A stretch of DNA of 64,000 nucleotides from Chersky-840 sp963848335 (GTDB lineage: Bacteria > Actinomycetota > Acidimicrobiia > Acidimicrobiales > UBA8190), in NCBI GenBank assembly GCA_963848335.1, contig CAWKDD010000003.1, forward strand, positions 992,001 to 1,056,000, given 5' to 3'. The position numbers and the translations under genes were made by a program. Shown piece after piece: positions 1-7,923 of the stretch. The first letter of the stretch is position 1. Each line of letters opens with the position of its first letter. A model generated the notes under the pieces. It made no database searches. It was not told the DNA's origin and saw only the letters and a list, made by a program, of their open reading frames with translations.

Positions 1-135
1 CTCCACGACCTGTTCTGGAAGGCCACCAAGGCGGCCGGCGAGTCGAAGAAGACCAACGACCCCAAGGTGGCACAGGGGCTGCTCGACCAGATCAAAGAGA
101 TCGACACGATCTTCTGGGAGACCAAGAAGGGCTGA
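1..135 (+). CDS. C-terminal fragment of an unidentified protein
   Basis: An open frame runs from the first base to a TGA at 133-135 and gives the last 44 residues of a protein that begins outside the window. The piece is charged and probably helical, rich in Lys, Asp and Glu, with two FW pairs (LFW near the start, IFWE near the end) and it ends in ETKKG. I do not recognise the family. It is followed within 35 bases by the convergent zinc-finger gene. Confidence 0.6.
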   Translation, partial: LHDLFWKATKAAGESKKTNDPKVAQGLLDQIKEIDTIFWETKKG

Positions 136-167
136 ACCGGCGCAGAGCGCCGGCGGGAGGGGGTCTC

Positions 168-452
168 TCAGCGCAGCGAGAGCGGCAGGTGCTGTGCGCA
201 GAAGCGGGCCGTAGGCGTGCGGGCCAGCACGGCATCGTCGACGGCCCCGCCACAGGCCTCGCACTGCCCGTACGAGCCCTCGTCGATCAGGGCCAGCGCC
301 CGCTCCACGTCGGCGAGCTCCCCCTCGATGGCGTCCAGGAGGGAGCCGTCGATGTCGAGCTCGGTCGGGGCGGCTGCGTCGAGACCCTCGCCGGCATCGG
401 CATCGGCATCGGCATCGGTCACCACATCAGACCCGCCCGGCTCGTGCTCCAC
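168..452 (-). CDS. DksA/TraR-like C4-type zinc-finger protein
   Basis: The C-terminal half has the DksA/TraR layout: a helical segment (ELADVERALALIDEGSYG) followed by C-x2-C and, after about 17 residues, C-x2-H (QCEACGG ... RFCAQH). The usual fourth Cys is replaced by His, which can still bind zinc. Family members act on RNA polymerase through the secondary channel. The frame stays open up to a GTG at 536, but that would overlap the divergent aminotransferase start at 515, so I use the internal GTG at 452. A run of GCATCG hexamers at about 386-415 encodes an Asp-Ala repeat in the N-terminal half. No clear ribosome binding site decides the start. Confidence 0.65.
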   Translation of the reverse strand: MEHEPGGSDVVTDADADADAGEGLDAAAPTELDIDGSLLDAIEGELADVERALALIDEGSYGQCEACGGAVDDAVLARTPTARFCAQHLPLSLR

Positions 453-514
453 CCCGGCGATGGTACCGGCCGCCGGCGCCGGGGGGCGCGACGGTGCGCC
501 CGTAGACTCCGCCT

Positions 515-1930
515 GTGACGCACCCGGCGGACGCACCGGCCCGGCTGGTGGGCGACGACCTGCACGTGCCGTGTGTCGACGGCGTCGAGCGCCCCTACGT
601 GAACCTCGACGCCGCCGCCTCCACCAGTGCGTTCCCGGTCGTGATGGCCGCCGTCGAGCGGTTCGTCCCCGTGTACTCCAGCGTGCACCGCGGTGCGGGC
701 TACAAGTCCCGCCTCGCCACGGCGGCCTACGAGTCGGCCCGGGCCACCGCCCTCGCCTTCGCCGGAGGCGGCCCGGGGGCTCCCGAACGCTCTGGCGACA
801 TCGCCATCCTGTGCCGGAACACCACCGAGGCGCTCAACCATCTCGCCTACCGCCTGCGCCTCGACCCTGACGACGTGGTGCTCACCACGGTGGTGGAGCA
901 CCACGCCAACCTTTTGCCTTGGGGCCGCGTGGCGCGCCGGCGATACGTCGAGTGCGCGGCGGACGGGACCTTCGACACCGACGACGTCGTGGCCGGACTC
1001 GACCGGGCGCCCCGGCCGCGCCTGCTCGCGTTGACCGGCGCCTCGAACGTGACGGGATGGCTGCCGCCGCTGTCCGCCATCTTCGACGCCGCCCACGAAC
1101 GCGGTGTCCCCGTCGTGCTCGACGCCGCCCAGCTCGCCCCCCATCGGGCCATCCCGGGCGAGGCGGATTACGTGGCCTTCAGCGGGCACAAGCTGTATGC
1201 CCCTTTCGGTGCCGGGGTCCTAGTGGGTCCCGCCGTCACCTTCGCCGAAGGCGATCCGTTCCTGGCCGGCGGAGGGGCGGTAGACCTCGTCGACCTCGAC
1301 GAGGTGTGGTGGACCGATCCTCCCGACCGGGAGGAGGCGGGGTCACCCAACGTCATGGGAGCGGTGGCGCTCGAAGCGGCTCTCGACGAGCTCGACCGCA
1401 TCGGGTGGGCGACGATCGGTGCCCACGAGCAGGTCTTGTCCAGGCGGCTTCGTCACGGCCTGGCCGCGGTCGAGGGCGTGCGGGTGCTCGGCCCTTCGCT
1501 CGACACCGACACGCTCGCCATCGCCGCCTTCGTGGTCGAGGGCGTGGACCATGCTCTGGTGGCGGCGCGCTTGAGCGCCGAATGGGGCATCGGCGTACGT
1601 CACGGCTGCTTCTGCGCCCACCCCTACCTGATCCGGCTCCTGGGGCTGTCCCCCACCGACGTCGACGCCTACCGGGCCCAGGTCATGGCGGGCGACCACC
1701 GGACGATGCCGGGCGCAGTACGCGCCAGCTGCGGGATCTCGAACACCGAGAAGGACGTGGACGCGCTGGTGGACGCTGTCTCGCGCATCGCCGCCGAGGC
1801 CGGCGAGGGTCAGGCGCCGCCGGTCCCCTACGTGCAGGACGCCGCCACGGGCGACTACTGGCCGGTGAGCGACCAGCCGGGGTGGCGCGGACACGAGCGC
1901 GAGACCGGCGCGTCCTGCGCTCGCGGCTGA
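515..1930 (+). CDS. SufS-like class V aminotransferase (cysteine desulfurase family)
   Basis: A 471-residue PLP fold-type I protein. The PLP lysine is K226 in SGHKLYAPFG; the N-terminal NLDAAAS matches the substrate-loop motif of this family; Asp203 in VLDAAQ would pair with the pyridine nitrogen. Cysteines 365 and 367 in RHGCFCAHP lie where SufS-type enzymes carry the catalytic cysteine. Family members remove sulfur from L-cysteine to form a persulfide for Fe-S or thio-cofactor synthesis. No suf or isc scaffold genes are adjacent, so it may be a stand-alone desulfurase or a related lyase. GTG start; divergent from the zinc-finger gene and convergent with the CAP gene, with which it shares a hairpin. 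Confidence 0.85.
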   Translation: MTHPADAPARLVGDDLHVPCVDGVERPYVNLDAAASTSAFPVVMAAVERFVPVYSSVHRGAGYKSRLATAAYESARATALAFAGGGPGAPERSGDIAILCRNTTEALNHLAYRLRLDPDDVVLTTVVEHHANLLPWGRVARRRYVECAADGTFDTDDVVAGLDRAPRPRLLALTGASNVTGWLPPLSAIFDAAHERGVPVVLDAAQLAPHRAIPGEADYVAFSGHKLYAPFGAGVLVGPAVTFAEGDPFLAGGGAVDLVDLDEVWWTDPPDREEAGSPNVMGAVALEAALDELDRIGWATIGAHEQVLSRRLRHGLAAVEGVRVLGPSLDTDTLAIAAFVVEGVDHALVAARLSAEWGIGVRHGCFCAHPYLIRLLGLSPTDVDAYRAQVMAGDHRTMPGAVRASCGISNTEKDVDALVDAVSRIAAEAGEGQAPPVPYVQDAATGDYWPVSDQPGWRGHERETGASCARG

Positions 1931-1947
1931 GCCGGCGAGGCTCAGCC
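1925..1947. terminator. Bidirectional hairpin holding both stop codons
   Basis: Perfect 9-bp stem with arms GGCTGAGCC and GGCTCAGCC and loop GGCGA. The left arm contains the TGA of the aminotransferase (1928-1930) and the right arm contains the stop of the opposing CAP gene (1942-1944). There is no T-run, as is usual in high-GC actinomycetes. Likely a shared terminator for the convergent pair. Confidence 0.65.
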
Positions 1948-3570
1948 CATGGAGCCGTGGAACGGAACGCCGAAGCTGAAGATCCCTCCGTCTGAGGCCG
2001 CCAGCCAGTATCCGGCGTTGGTCGACGGGGTCATGGACACGATCGGGGCATCGAGGGCGTCGCCGCCGGTCGATCCCCGGAACGGGGCGTCACCGAAGGC
2101 GAAGAGCCCGCCGTCTGACGCCGTCATCCAGTAGCCGTGGCCGTCGGGTGTCGAGGCGATGGCCACGACGGGACGGACCAGTGCGGTGCCTCCCATCGAC
2201 CCGAGGTACGGGGCGTCACCGAAGGCGAAGATCCCTCCGTCCGCAGCCACCTCCCAGTAGCCGCCGCCGTCACGTGTCGCTGCCATTCCCACCACCGGGC
2301 GGTCCAGGACCCGACCGCCCATCGACCCGTGGAAGCCTGCGTCGCCGAAGGCGAAGAGGCCACCGTCGGAGGCCACCTCCCAGTAGCCGTGGCCGTCGGG
2401 CGTCGAAGCCATGCCCACCACCGGTCGATCCAGGGGACGGCCGCCCATCGAACCGTAGAACGAGGCGTCGCCGAAGGCGAAGAGCCCGCCGTCGGACGCC
2501 ACCAGCCAGTAGCCGTGGCCGTCGGGCGTCGAGGCGATGCCCACGACGGGACGGGTCAGAGCCCTGCCCCCCATGGACCCGTAGAACGAGGCGTCGCCGA
2601 AGGCGAACACGCCGCCGTCGGCGGCAGCGAGCCAGTAGCCCTGCCCGTCAGGCGTAGATGCCAGCCCGACGGCGGGGGCGTCGAGCACCGCACCCCCTGC
2701 CGAGCCGGGCAGGTTCGCCAGGACCTGGCTCCAGGTGAAGTCGAGCGCCTGCGAGCCACTCGTGTCGACGAGGAGCTCGGTCCAGCTGGGGTCGCCCTGG
2801 TACGCCGAGGCGTCGAGCCCGACGCCCATGAGACAGGGCTGGCAACGCAGGGCCATCAGGATGTTGTTGCGGTGCCCCCAGCACCCCGACGAGCCCGCCG
2901 AGGGGCAGTCGATGTTGTAGGAGCCTGGGCCGTCGTCGTACATCCAGTAGTAGATGGCCTCGAGAGGGTTTCCCACGGCGCCGGCCCAGTTCCCGCCCCA
3001 CGACGAATACGGAAAGCCCGGGGGTGCGGAGGGGTCGGCGTTGGCGGCGGCCGCGGCCGCAGCCGCCTGGTCGAGTGCGGTCGCCATGCCCGTGAGCGGC
3101 GGCAGGCCGCGCACCGTCCGCTCGAGGTTGGTGGCGGTGAACAGTTGCTCCTGGGGGGAGAGCTGGGCCCAGTCGGTGGGGAGCACCATGTTCGGGAGCC
3201 CCTCCTGGTTCCGGGCGTAGGCGATGGCCGCGAGCGTCGCGCTCAGGCACGGCGACGAATCGTCGTACGTGCTCCCCGAACAGCTCGTGAGGAAGTTTGG
3301 CGATGGGGCGATGTTGGCGGCCGGGTCGGCCGAGGTGCCCGTGCCCTGGCCAGAACCGGCTTCGGTCTTCGTGGCTGGAGTGGGGACACCGGTGGCCGGT
3401 CGCAACCGGGCCGTCGCCGAGGTGGAGGCGGAACCTCCGGGGACGACGGCCGTCGCCAGGGCCAAGGCCATCGCTGCCACAGGCACGAAACCGGCCCGGG
3501 CCCGCCGGGCACGGGCCGTCCGGTCCTCCGGGGCCGCACCCTGCCATCTCCGAAGGAGGACAGTCGTCAC
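1942..3570 (-). CDS. Secreted CAP-domain protein with six GYW-type beta-propeller repeats
   Basis: 542 residues. A signal peptide (about 24-50) is followed by a CAP/SCP-PR1-like domain (about 92-290) with YYWMYDD, CWGHRNNIL and paired cysteines, then six repeats of 42 residues from about 299 to the end. Each repeat has the pattern ASTPDGHGYW..ASDGG.FAFGDA..GSMGG and most resembles one blade of a six-bladed propeller common in actinobacterial surface proteins. Probably exported and cell-wall associated; ligand unknown. The GTG at 3570 lies 7 nt after a TCCGATAT box, which suggests a leaderless transcript. A paralogue without the propeller lies at 17909. No cargo or partner genes adjoin it. Confidence 0.85.
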   Translation of the reverse strand: MTTVLLRRWQGAAPEDRTARARRARAGFVPVAAMALALATAVVPGGSASTSATARLRPATGVPTPATKTEAGSGQGTGTSADPAANIAPSPNFLTSCSGSTYDDSSPCLSATLAAIAYARNQEGLPNMVLPTDWAQLSPQEQLFTATNLERTVRGLPPLTGMATALDQAAAAAAAANADPSAPPGFPYSSWGGNWAGAVGNPLEAIYYWMYDDGPGSYNIDCPSAGSSGCWGHRNNILMALRCQPCLMGVGLDASAYQGDPSWTELLVDTSGSQALDFTWSQVLANLPGSAGGAVLDAPAVGLASTPDGQGYWLAAADGGVFAFGDASFYGSMGGRALTRPVVGIASTPDGHGYWLVASDGGLFAFGDASFYGSMGGRPLDRPVVGMASTPDGHGYWEVASDGGLFAFGDAGFHGSMGGRVLDRPVVGMAATRDGGGYWEVAADGGIFAFGDAPYLGSMGGTALVRPVVAIASTPDGHGYWMTASDGGLFAFGDAPFRGSTGGDALDAPIVSMTPSTNAGYWLAASDGGIFSFGVPFHGSMG

Positions 3571-3605
3571 CCTCGGGATATCGGAACACTCAAGGCGTTT
3601 ATTTA
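3571..3605 (-). promoter_or_regulatory. Sigma-28-like promoter of the CAP/propeller gene
   Basis: Read on the minus strand: TAAA (3605-3602), 16 nt, TCCGATAT (3585-3578), 7 nt, then the GTG start at 3570. This resembles the FliA/SigD/WhiG consensus TAAA-N15-GCCGATAA. The short distance to the GTG implies a leaderless mRNA. The surrounding DNA is AT-rich compared with its neighbours. Confidence 0.5.
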
Positions 3606-3723
3606 CTCACTGAGAGAGAAAAGGACGTTTCTCCCGGTCACGCCGGGTGCCGCCTGTCTCCCCACCCCGTCGCCCGAGGCCGTTGAGGGCGCAACGACCT
3701 GGCAGCCCCCACGACCGAAGGAG

Positions 3724-4740
3724 TCAGGGGTTCGGAACCAACACCGCCCGGGCCCGGACCTCGCCCCGCTTGAGTCGGCTCAATGCCTCCACTGCGTCGC
3801 CGAGCGCATAGGTCTCACAATGCGCTCGCACCTTCCCCGCCGCGGCCAGGGCGAGAACCTCGCGCATGTGCTGACGGGATCCGATCACCGACCCCACCAC
3901 GCGCTTTTCATCTGCGAAAGGAAGGGGCCCGACCTGGGCGTGGACACCTAGCACCACGGTGCCACCGGGTTTGATGGACGCCACCGCCTGACGAACGGCT
4001 TCGTCCGAGGGGGCGAACACCACGGCTGCGTCCACGCCACCGACAGCAGCGAGAGCCGATTCCGGGTCGCTCCGAGATGCGTCGACGGGGTGAGCCGACA
4101 GCTCGTCGGCCAGGTCCAGGTGTTGGGCGGAACGGGCCACGGCATAGACGTCGGCGCCGGCCAGGACGGCGAACTGGATGACCATGTGCCCGACACCACC
4201 CACACCGAAGACCGCCAGCGAGGAGCCGGGGTGAGGGGCAGCTTTCGAGACCGCGTTGTACGCGGTCACCCCGGGACAGAACAATGGTGCTGCCTCCACA
4301 TCGTCGATGGTGTCGGGGACCGGGTGCGCATGCGCGGCGGTCGCCAGCATGTACTGGGCATAACCGCCGTCCACGGTCTCGCCGGTGATCTGCTTCGCGC
4401 TGCAGAGCTGGTCGCGGCCGGCGAGGCAGTACGCGCAGTGCCCGCACGTCGACCACAACGGCTGGACGCCGACGCGATCGCCCCGATGCAACCAGTCGAC
4501 CTCGCCGCCGACCTCGACGATGCGACCGACCACCTCGTGCCCGGGAATGATGGGCGTGAAGCCGGGAACGCCGTAGGACACCCAGTCGCCCTCGATCATG
4601 TGCAGATTCGACCGACACACTCCGCACGCCGCCACCTCCACGACGATCTGTCCGGTGCCCGGACGCGGATCGGCGTGGTCGGCCAGATGCACGACCCCGC
4701 TCTCGACGGGCCCGGGGGTGTCGAGGACCACGGCCCGCAC
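3724..4740 (-). CDS. Zinc-dependent alcohol dehydrogenase (MDR family)
   Basis: 338 residues with the full medium-chain dehydrogenase signature. The catalytic zinc ligands are in CGVCRSN and GHEVVGRI, the structural zinc lobe is CGHCAYC followed by a fourth Cys (DQLC), and the nucleotide-binding glycine motif is GVGGVGHM. Length and motifs match AdhA/AdhT-type enzymes that oxidise primary alcohols or reduce aldehydes with NAD(P). It stands alone between the CAP gene promoter region and the VOC gene. About 190 bases upstream (4741-4934) hold no gene. Confidence 0.88.
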   Translation of the reverse strand: MRAVVLDTPGPVESGVVHLADHADPRPGTGQIVVEVAACGVCRSNLHMIEGDWVSYGVPGFTPIIPGHEVVGRIVEVGGEVDWLHRGDRVGVQPLWSTCGHCAYCLAGRDQLCSAKQITGETVDGGYAQYMLATAAHAHPVPDTIDDVEAAPLFCPGVTAYNAVSKAAPHPGSSLAVFGVGGVGHMVIQFAVLAGADVYAVARSAQHLDLADELSAHPVDASRSDPESALAAVGGVDAAVVFAPSDEAVRQAVASIKPGGTVVLGVHAQVGPLPFADEKRVVGSVIGSRQHMREVLALAAAGKVRAHCETYALGDAVEALSRLKRGEVRARAVLVPNP

Positions 4741-4934
4741 GACTACTGCCTCCTGGCGAGTTGGGTGGGCGGCGGCATGCTCGGAAGGTACTCCAGTCGA
4801 CCAAGGGCGTACAGGCCGAGGTGGACGCGTCGGCGCTACGGCCCACCCATTCCTAGAGCCGCCGGGGATCCTTCGATGCAGCGCCGATACCGGCCGGAAC
4901 CCAGATCGAGAAACCGGTTCGATAGCCGGCGCAC

Positions 4935-5345
4935 TCAGGGCAGCTGTTGGATGCGGATCAGGTTGCCCGCCGGGTCACGAAATGCGCAGTCGCGCATCCC
5001 ATAGGGCTGATCGGTTGGTTCCTGGACGACATCGGCACCGCCGGCCTGGACCTTCTCGAAGAGGCCGTCGAGGTCCGTAGTGGCCAGAAGGATCCAGCCG
5101 TAGGTGCCCTTGGCCATCATCTCGGTGATGGTGCGGCGCTCGTCGTCGGTGGTGCCGGGATCGGTGGCCGGCGGCGCCAAGAGGATGGACGTGTCGGGCT
5201 GGTTCGGGGGTCCGACCGTGATCCAGCGCATCTTGCCCCCTCCGACGTCCGTGCGGACCTCGAACCCGAGGATGTCACGGTAGAAGGCCAGAGATGCGTC
5301 CGGGTCGTCGTGCGGGAGGAAGCTCGCGTGAATGGTGATGTCCAT
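4935..5345 (-). CDS. VOC (glyoxalase/bleomycin-resistance) family protein
   Basis: 136 residues starting at MDITIHASFLPHDDPDASLAFY, typical of single vicinal-oxygen-chelate proteins. FRDPAGN near the C-terminus is the usual motif carrying the last metal ligand. The frame extends upstream but would overlap the AraC-type gene, so the ATG at 5345 is chosen. It begins 5 nt after the stop of that regulator, and AraC-VOC pairs like this recur in actinomycetes. Substrate not predictable from sequence. Confidence 0.82.
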   Translation of the reverse strand: MDITIHASFLPHDDPDASLAFYRDILGFEVRTDVGGGKMRWITVGPPNQPDTSILLAPPATDPGTTDDERRTITEMMAKGTYGWILLATTDLDGLFEKVQAGGADVVQEPTDQPYGMRDCAFRDPAGNLIRIQQLP

Positions 5346-5350
5346 GGTGT

Positions 5351-5800
5351 TCACGCTAACTGCCGCTCGGTTCCCGGCGCTTCTCGATTCCTGATCGGTC
5401 TGGTCACCTGTTTGGCCAGGCACGGCGGCATCCCCACGGTGGCGGCCGCCGGGCTGTGCCCGTAAGAGCGGGGCGGCATGCCGACCAGCTCGGTGAAACG
5501 GGTGCTGAAGGTGCCCAGGGACGAGCAGCCGACCGCGAAGCAAACCTCGGTGACGCTCAGGTCACCTCGACGCAGGAGCGCCATGGCTCGCTCGATGCGT
5601 CGTGTCATCAGGTAGCTGTACGGCGATTCGCCGTAGGCGAGACGGAACTGGCGACTGAGGTGCCCTGCTGACATGTGCGCGCCCCGGGCGAGTGCCTCGA
5701 CGTCCAAGGGCCGCGCGTACTCCCGGTCGATCCGGTCGCGGACGCGCCGCAGCCACGCCAGGTTGCGCAGGTGCTGTTCTGCAGTGGGGCTGCCGGTCAC
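5351..5800 (-). CDS. AraC-family transcriptional regulator
   Basis: About 149 residues. The two helix-turn-helix motifs of AraC/XylS regulators are visible: RPLDVEALARGAHMSAGHLSRQF and LSVTEVCFAVGCSSLGTFSTRF, the latter followed by GMPPRSY. There is essentially no N-terminal ligand domain, so this is a short DNA-binding form. The start is taken as the GTG at 5800 because the longer frame would run into the cupin gene. Likely co-transcribed with the VOC gene downstream, which it may control. Confidence 0.82.
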   Translation of the reverse strand: MTGSPTAEQHLRNLAWLRRVRDRIDREYARPLDVEALARGAHMSAGHLSRQFRLAYGESPYSYLMTRRIERAMALLRRGDLSVTEVCFAVGCSSLGTFSTRFTELVGMPPRSYGHSPAAATVGMPPCLAKQVTRPIRNREAPGTERQLA

Positions 5801-5837
5801 GTGGGTGATCGTGCCACAGCGAGCCCTACGCCGCAGC

Positions 5838-6200
5838 TCAGTGAGGTTTGGCGTACGTGGCCATTCCGGCGAAGTCCAGAACCACACATTCCTCGTCACC
5901 GATGGTCCAGCCATCATGTCCAGCCGGAATGGAGACGACGTCACCAGCGCCGATCTCGAGCTGGGTACCGTCGTCCATGAGGATCACCTGGCGACCGGAC
6001 AGGACGTACCCGACGTGCGCCGCTTGGCAGCTCTCTGTCCCGGCGATCGGCTTGACGTGGTCGGACCACTTCCAGCCTGGCTCGAAAGTGGCAAGGCCCA
6101 CGACACCGTCACCGATGTTGACGACCCTTACCTGACCCTTGTCTCGGAACGGTCGAGTGTCGTCGGGGTTGTCGAACCGCTTGCGCTCCAGTCCTGCCAT
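5838..6200 (-). CDS. Small cupin-domain protein
   Basis: 120 residues forming one cupin barrel. Motif 1 is approximated by HVGYVLSGRQVILMDDGTQ and motif 2 by GDVVSIPAGHDGWTIG. The first motif keeps one His and lacks the full H-x-H-x(3-4)-E set, so metal binding is uncertain. It lies upstream of, and on the same strand as, the AraC/VOC pair and may be in the same transcription unit. Role unknown. Confidence 0.75.
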   Translation of the reverse strand: MAGLERKRFDNPDDTRPFRDKGQVRVVNIGDGVVGLATFEPGWKWSDHVKPIAGTESCQAAHVGYVLSGRQVILMDDGTQLEIGAGDVVSIPAGHDGWTIGDEECVVLDFAGMATYAKPH

Positions 6201-6871
6201 GACCAGCCTCCTCCTCGTGCGCTGACTTTCGAGATGTCATTTACCTCAATCGACCCTCACGATCAAAAGAGAGTGATCGGTCGAGTGACCTGGTAGAGGG
6301 CGGCGCCGATTGGGTCGTTCCGGAGCCTCTGTACCGATCGGACCGCCTTCGGGCCTGGCTGAGAACGAGCGGCACGGGCTGACGTGTCCGTGGTCGGGGT
6401 CCTCGTGTGGAGGCTCGTGGATTGCACAGCGTCAGCTGTCGGCCGTTCGGCATGGATGACAGGCTGGGGGCCTCGCTCCGAGGTGGGTACCGAGTCGATG
6501 ATCTGGTCGTTGTAGGAGCGCATCTCTGACATCGGCGCTTCGGCGCGCCCCGCACGTCCGGAGCAGCATTCGCACCTGCCGGCGGCCGCTCTGGACGGCG
6601 CGAGGTGCCGTCCACCCGATCAGGATCGCAATGGTCTCGCTGACCGGCCATCGCCGGCTTGGTTGCAAGAGCTCACGTCGAGATCGGCCCTCAGGGTGGA
6701 GGAGCCACAGGGGCCGACCTCCCGACAGCCCGCCCCCGGTGCAGAGTCGGTCCGGTTCAGCAACGCCAAGGACGCTTCGTGCCCCAGGCAGGTGCCTTGG
6801 GACCATCTCTGGTACCGGGTGGTTCCGGGTATTGTCTGGCGCGTTTTCTCGTACGATTTTCTCGCAGCCCC
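6201..6871. other. Gene-poor stretch before tRNA-Lys
   Basis: About 670 bases in which several short overlapping frames exist on both strands, none with a recognisable domain, a good ribosome binding site or codon use like the neighbours. One minus-strand frame (6263-6532) starts with a plausible ATG but resembles nothing I know. I treat the region as non-coding. Confidence 0.4.
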
Positions 6872-6944
6872 GGGCCGCTAGCTCATCGGGTAGAGCAGGG
6901 GACTTTTAATCCCAAGGTGCCGGGTTCGAGCCCCGGGCGGCCCA
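6872..6944 (+). tRNA. tRNA-Lys (anticodon TTT)
   Basis: Folds as a complete cloverleaf: acceptor arms GGGCCGC and GCGGCCC, D-stem GCTC/GAGC, anticodon loop CTTTTAA with TTT at 34-36, T-arm CCGGG-TTCGAGC-CCCGG, discriminator A. The first anticodon-stem pair is mismatched (G-A). CCA is not encoded. Confidence 0.93.
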
Positions 6945-6960
6945 CACCATTCCTCTTGGG

Positions 6961-7440
6961 TCAGTGGATGGAATCGAGCACCCCTTGGAGGTGATCCATC
7001 GACTCGTTCATGCCCTCCTCCATGCCCGAGTGGAGGTGTCCGTCACGGCTCTCCTGGCTCGGATGTTGCACCAGCATCGCGAGAGTCGTCTGCCCGTCCT
7101 TCTCGGTGAAGGTGTTGGTGACCACGGCCTCCAGGTCCGGGATGGCTTCGTAGACCTGGGTCGACACGACGCGCTCATTGGGGACGATCTCGCGGTATTC
7201 GCCGTGAAAGGCGACCTCGAACCCCCCGTTCGCCGTCATCACATAGCGCCAGGTTCCTCCGACCCGGAGGTCGACTTCGGCGATCGTGACCTCTCCACGA
7301 TCTCCAGCCCACCACCGCTTGATGAGCTCAGGCGTTGTCCAGGCCTTGAAGACGAGGTGCTTCGGCGCATCGAAAACCCGCGTGATCAGGATCTGCGTGT
7401 CCGTGGGAAGCGTCACCACCGCCAGACCGCTATTCGTCAT
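6961..7440 (-). CDS. SRPBCC/AHSA1 (START-like) domain protein
   Basis: 159 residues with the AHSA1 signature: ITRVFDAPKHLVFKAWTTPELIKRWW, then GGTWRYVM, FHGEYREIVPNERVV and a C-terminal helix ending in HLQGVL. These form a helix-grip fold with a hydrophobic cavity. The start at 7440 is supported by AAAGGAG 7 nt upstream. It overlaps the 3' end of the ArsR gene by 11 nt, the common ArsR-SRPBCC arrangement, so the two are translationally coupled. Ligand unknown. Confidence 0.9.
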   Translation of the reverse strand: MTNSGLAVVTLPTDTQILITRVFDAPKHLVFKAWTTPELIKRWWAGDRGEVTIAEVDLRVGGTWRYVMTANGGFEVAFHGEYREIVPNERVVSTQVYEAIPDLEAVVTNTFTEKDGQTTLAMLVQHPSQESRDGHLHSGMEEGMNESMDHLQGVLDSIH

Positions 7441-7777
7441 CTTCGCACTCCTTTTCCTTGAGTTCCTCCAGCACGACATCCAGACGGTCGAAGCGCTGCG
7501 ACCAGGACTCCTCGTAGTTCCTCACCCAGTCGTGGATGGGCCTGAGGGGCCGGCCGTTGACCCGGTACATGTGCTGTCTTCCTGCGCCGCGCACGTCCAC
7601 CAAACCCACCTCCCTCAGTACCCGAAGGTGCTTGGACACCTGTGGTTGCGCCAGGTCGAGCAAGGCGACCAGTTCGTTCACAGGGCGTTCCCCACCGGAC
7701 AGGACGTCCAGGATCTGGCGCCGTCGCGGTTCGGCCACCGCGTTGAACGCATCTGCCGTCGTCGGCGCCCGGGCCAT
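7430..7777 (-). CDS. ArsR-family winged-helix regulator
   Basis: About 115 residues from the ATG at 7777. The winged-helix motif is visible as RRRQILDVLSGGERPVNEL followed by the recognition helix in LAQPQVSKHLRVLREVGLVDVR and wing residues GRQHMYRV. No cysteine pair of the metal-sensing type is present in the recognition helix, so it is probably not a metal sensor; ArsR proteins paired with SRPBCC partners usually are not. First gene of a two-gene unit and probably autoregulated through the palindrome upstream. Confidence 0.9.
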   Translation of the reverse strand: MARAPTTADAFNAVAEPRRRQILDVLSGGERPVNELVALLDLAQPQVSKHLRVLREVGLVDVRGAGRQHMYRVNGRPLRPIHDWVRNYEESWSQRFDRLDVVLEELKEKECEDDE

Positions 7778-7783
7778 GGGACG

Positions 7784-7808
7784 ATCATATTCCGATATCG
7801 ACATATGT
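7784..7808 (-). promoter_or_regulatory. Promoter and palindromic operator of the ArsR/SRPBCC unit
   Basis: On the minus strand TATGAT (7789-7784) is a TANNNT -10 box located 6 nt before the ATG at 7777, implying a leaderless transcript. It is embedded in dyad symmetry: CATAT and ATATG flank a 12-nt centre (7786-7807), with the smaller palindromes CGATATCG and ACATATGT inside. An ArsR dimer bound here would cover the -10. Confidence 0.55.
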
Positions 7809-7923
7809 CAACCGGTTGGACCCGTGGAGGGGGCCGTTGGGGCCAGCGGGCCATGCAGCCGGCGGCGCGAACCGGCTGCTCAGGAGGGTGACGACCGCGT
7901 CGCGGCGCCCGGCTCGGGTTAGG

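Noticed and set aside
4885..4892. GCCGATAC in an intergenic region
   Set aside because: On the plus strand with no plus-strand gene downstream and no -35 match.
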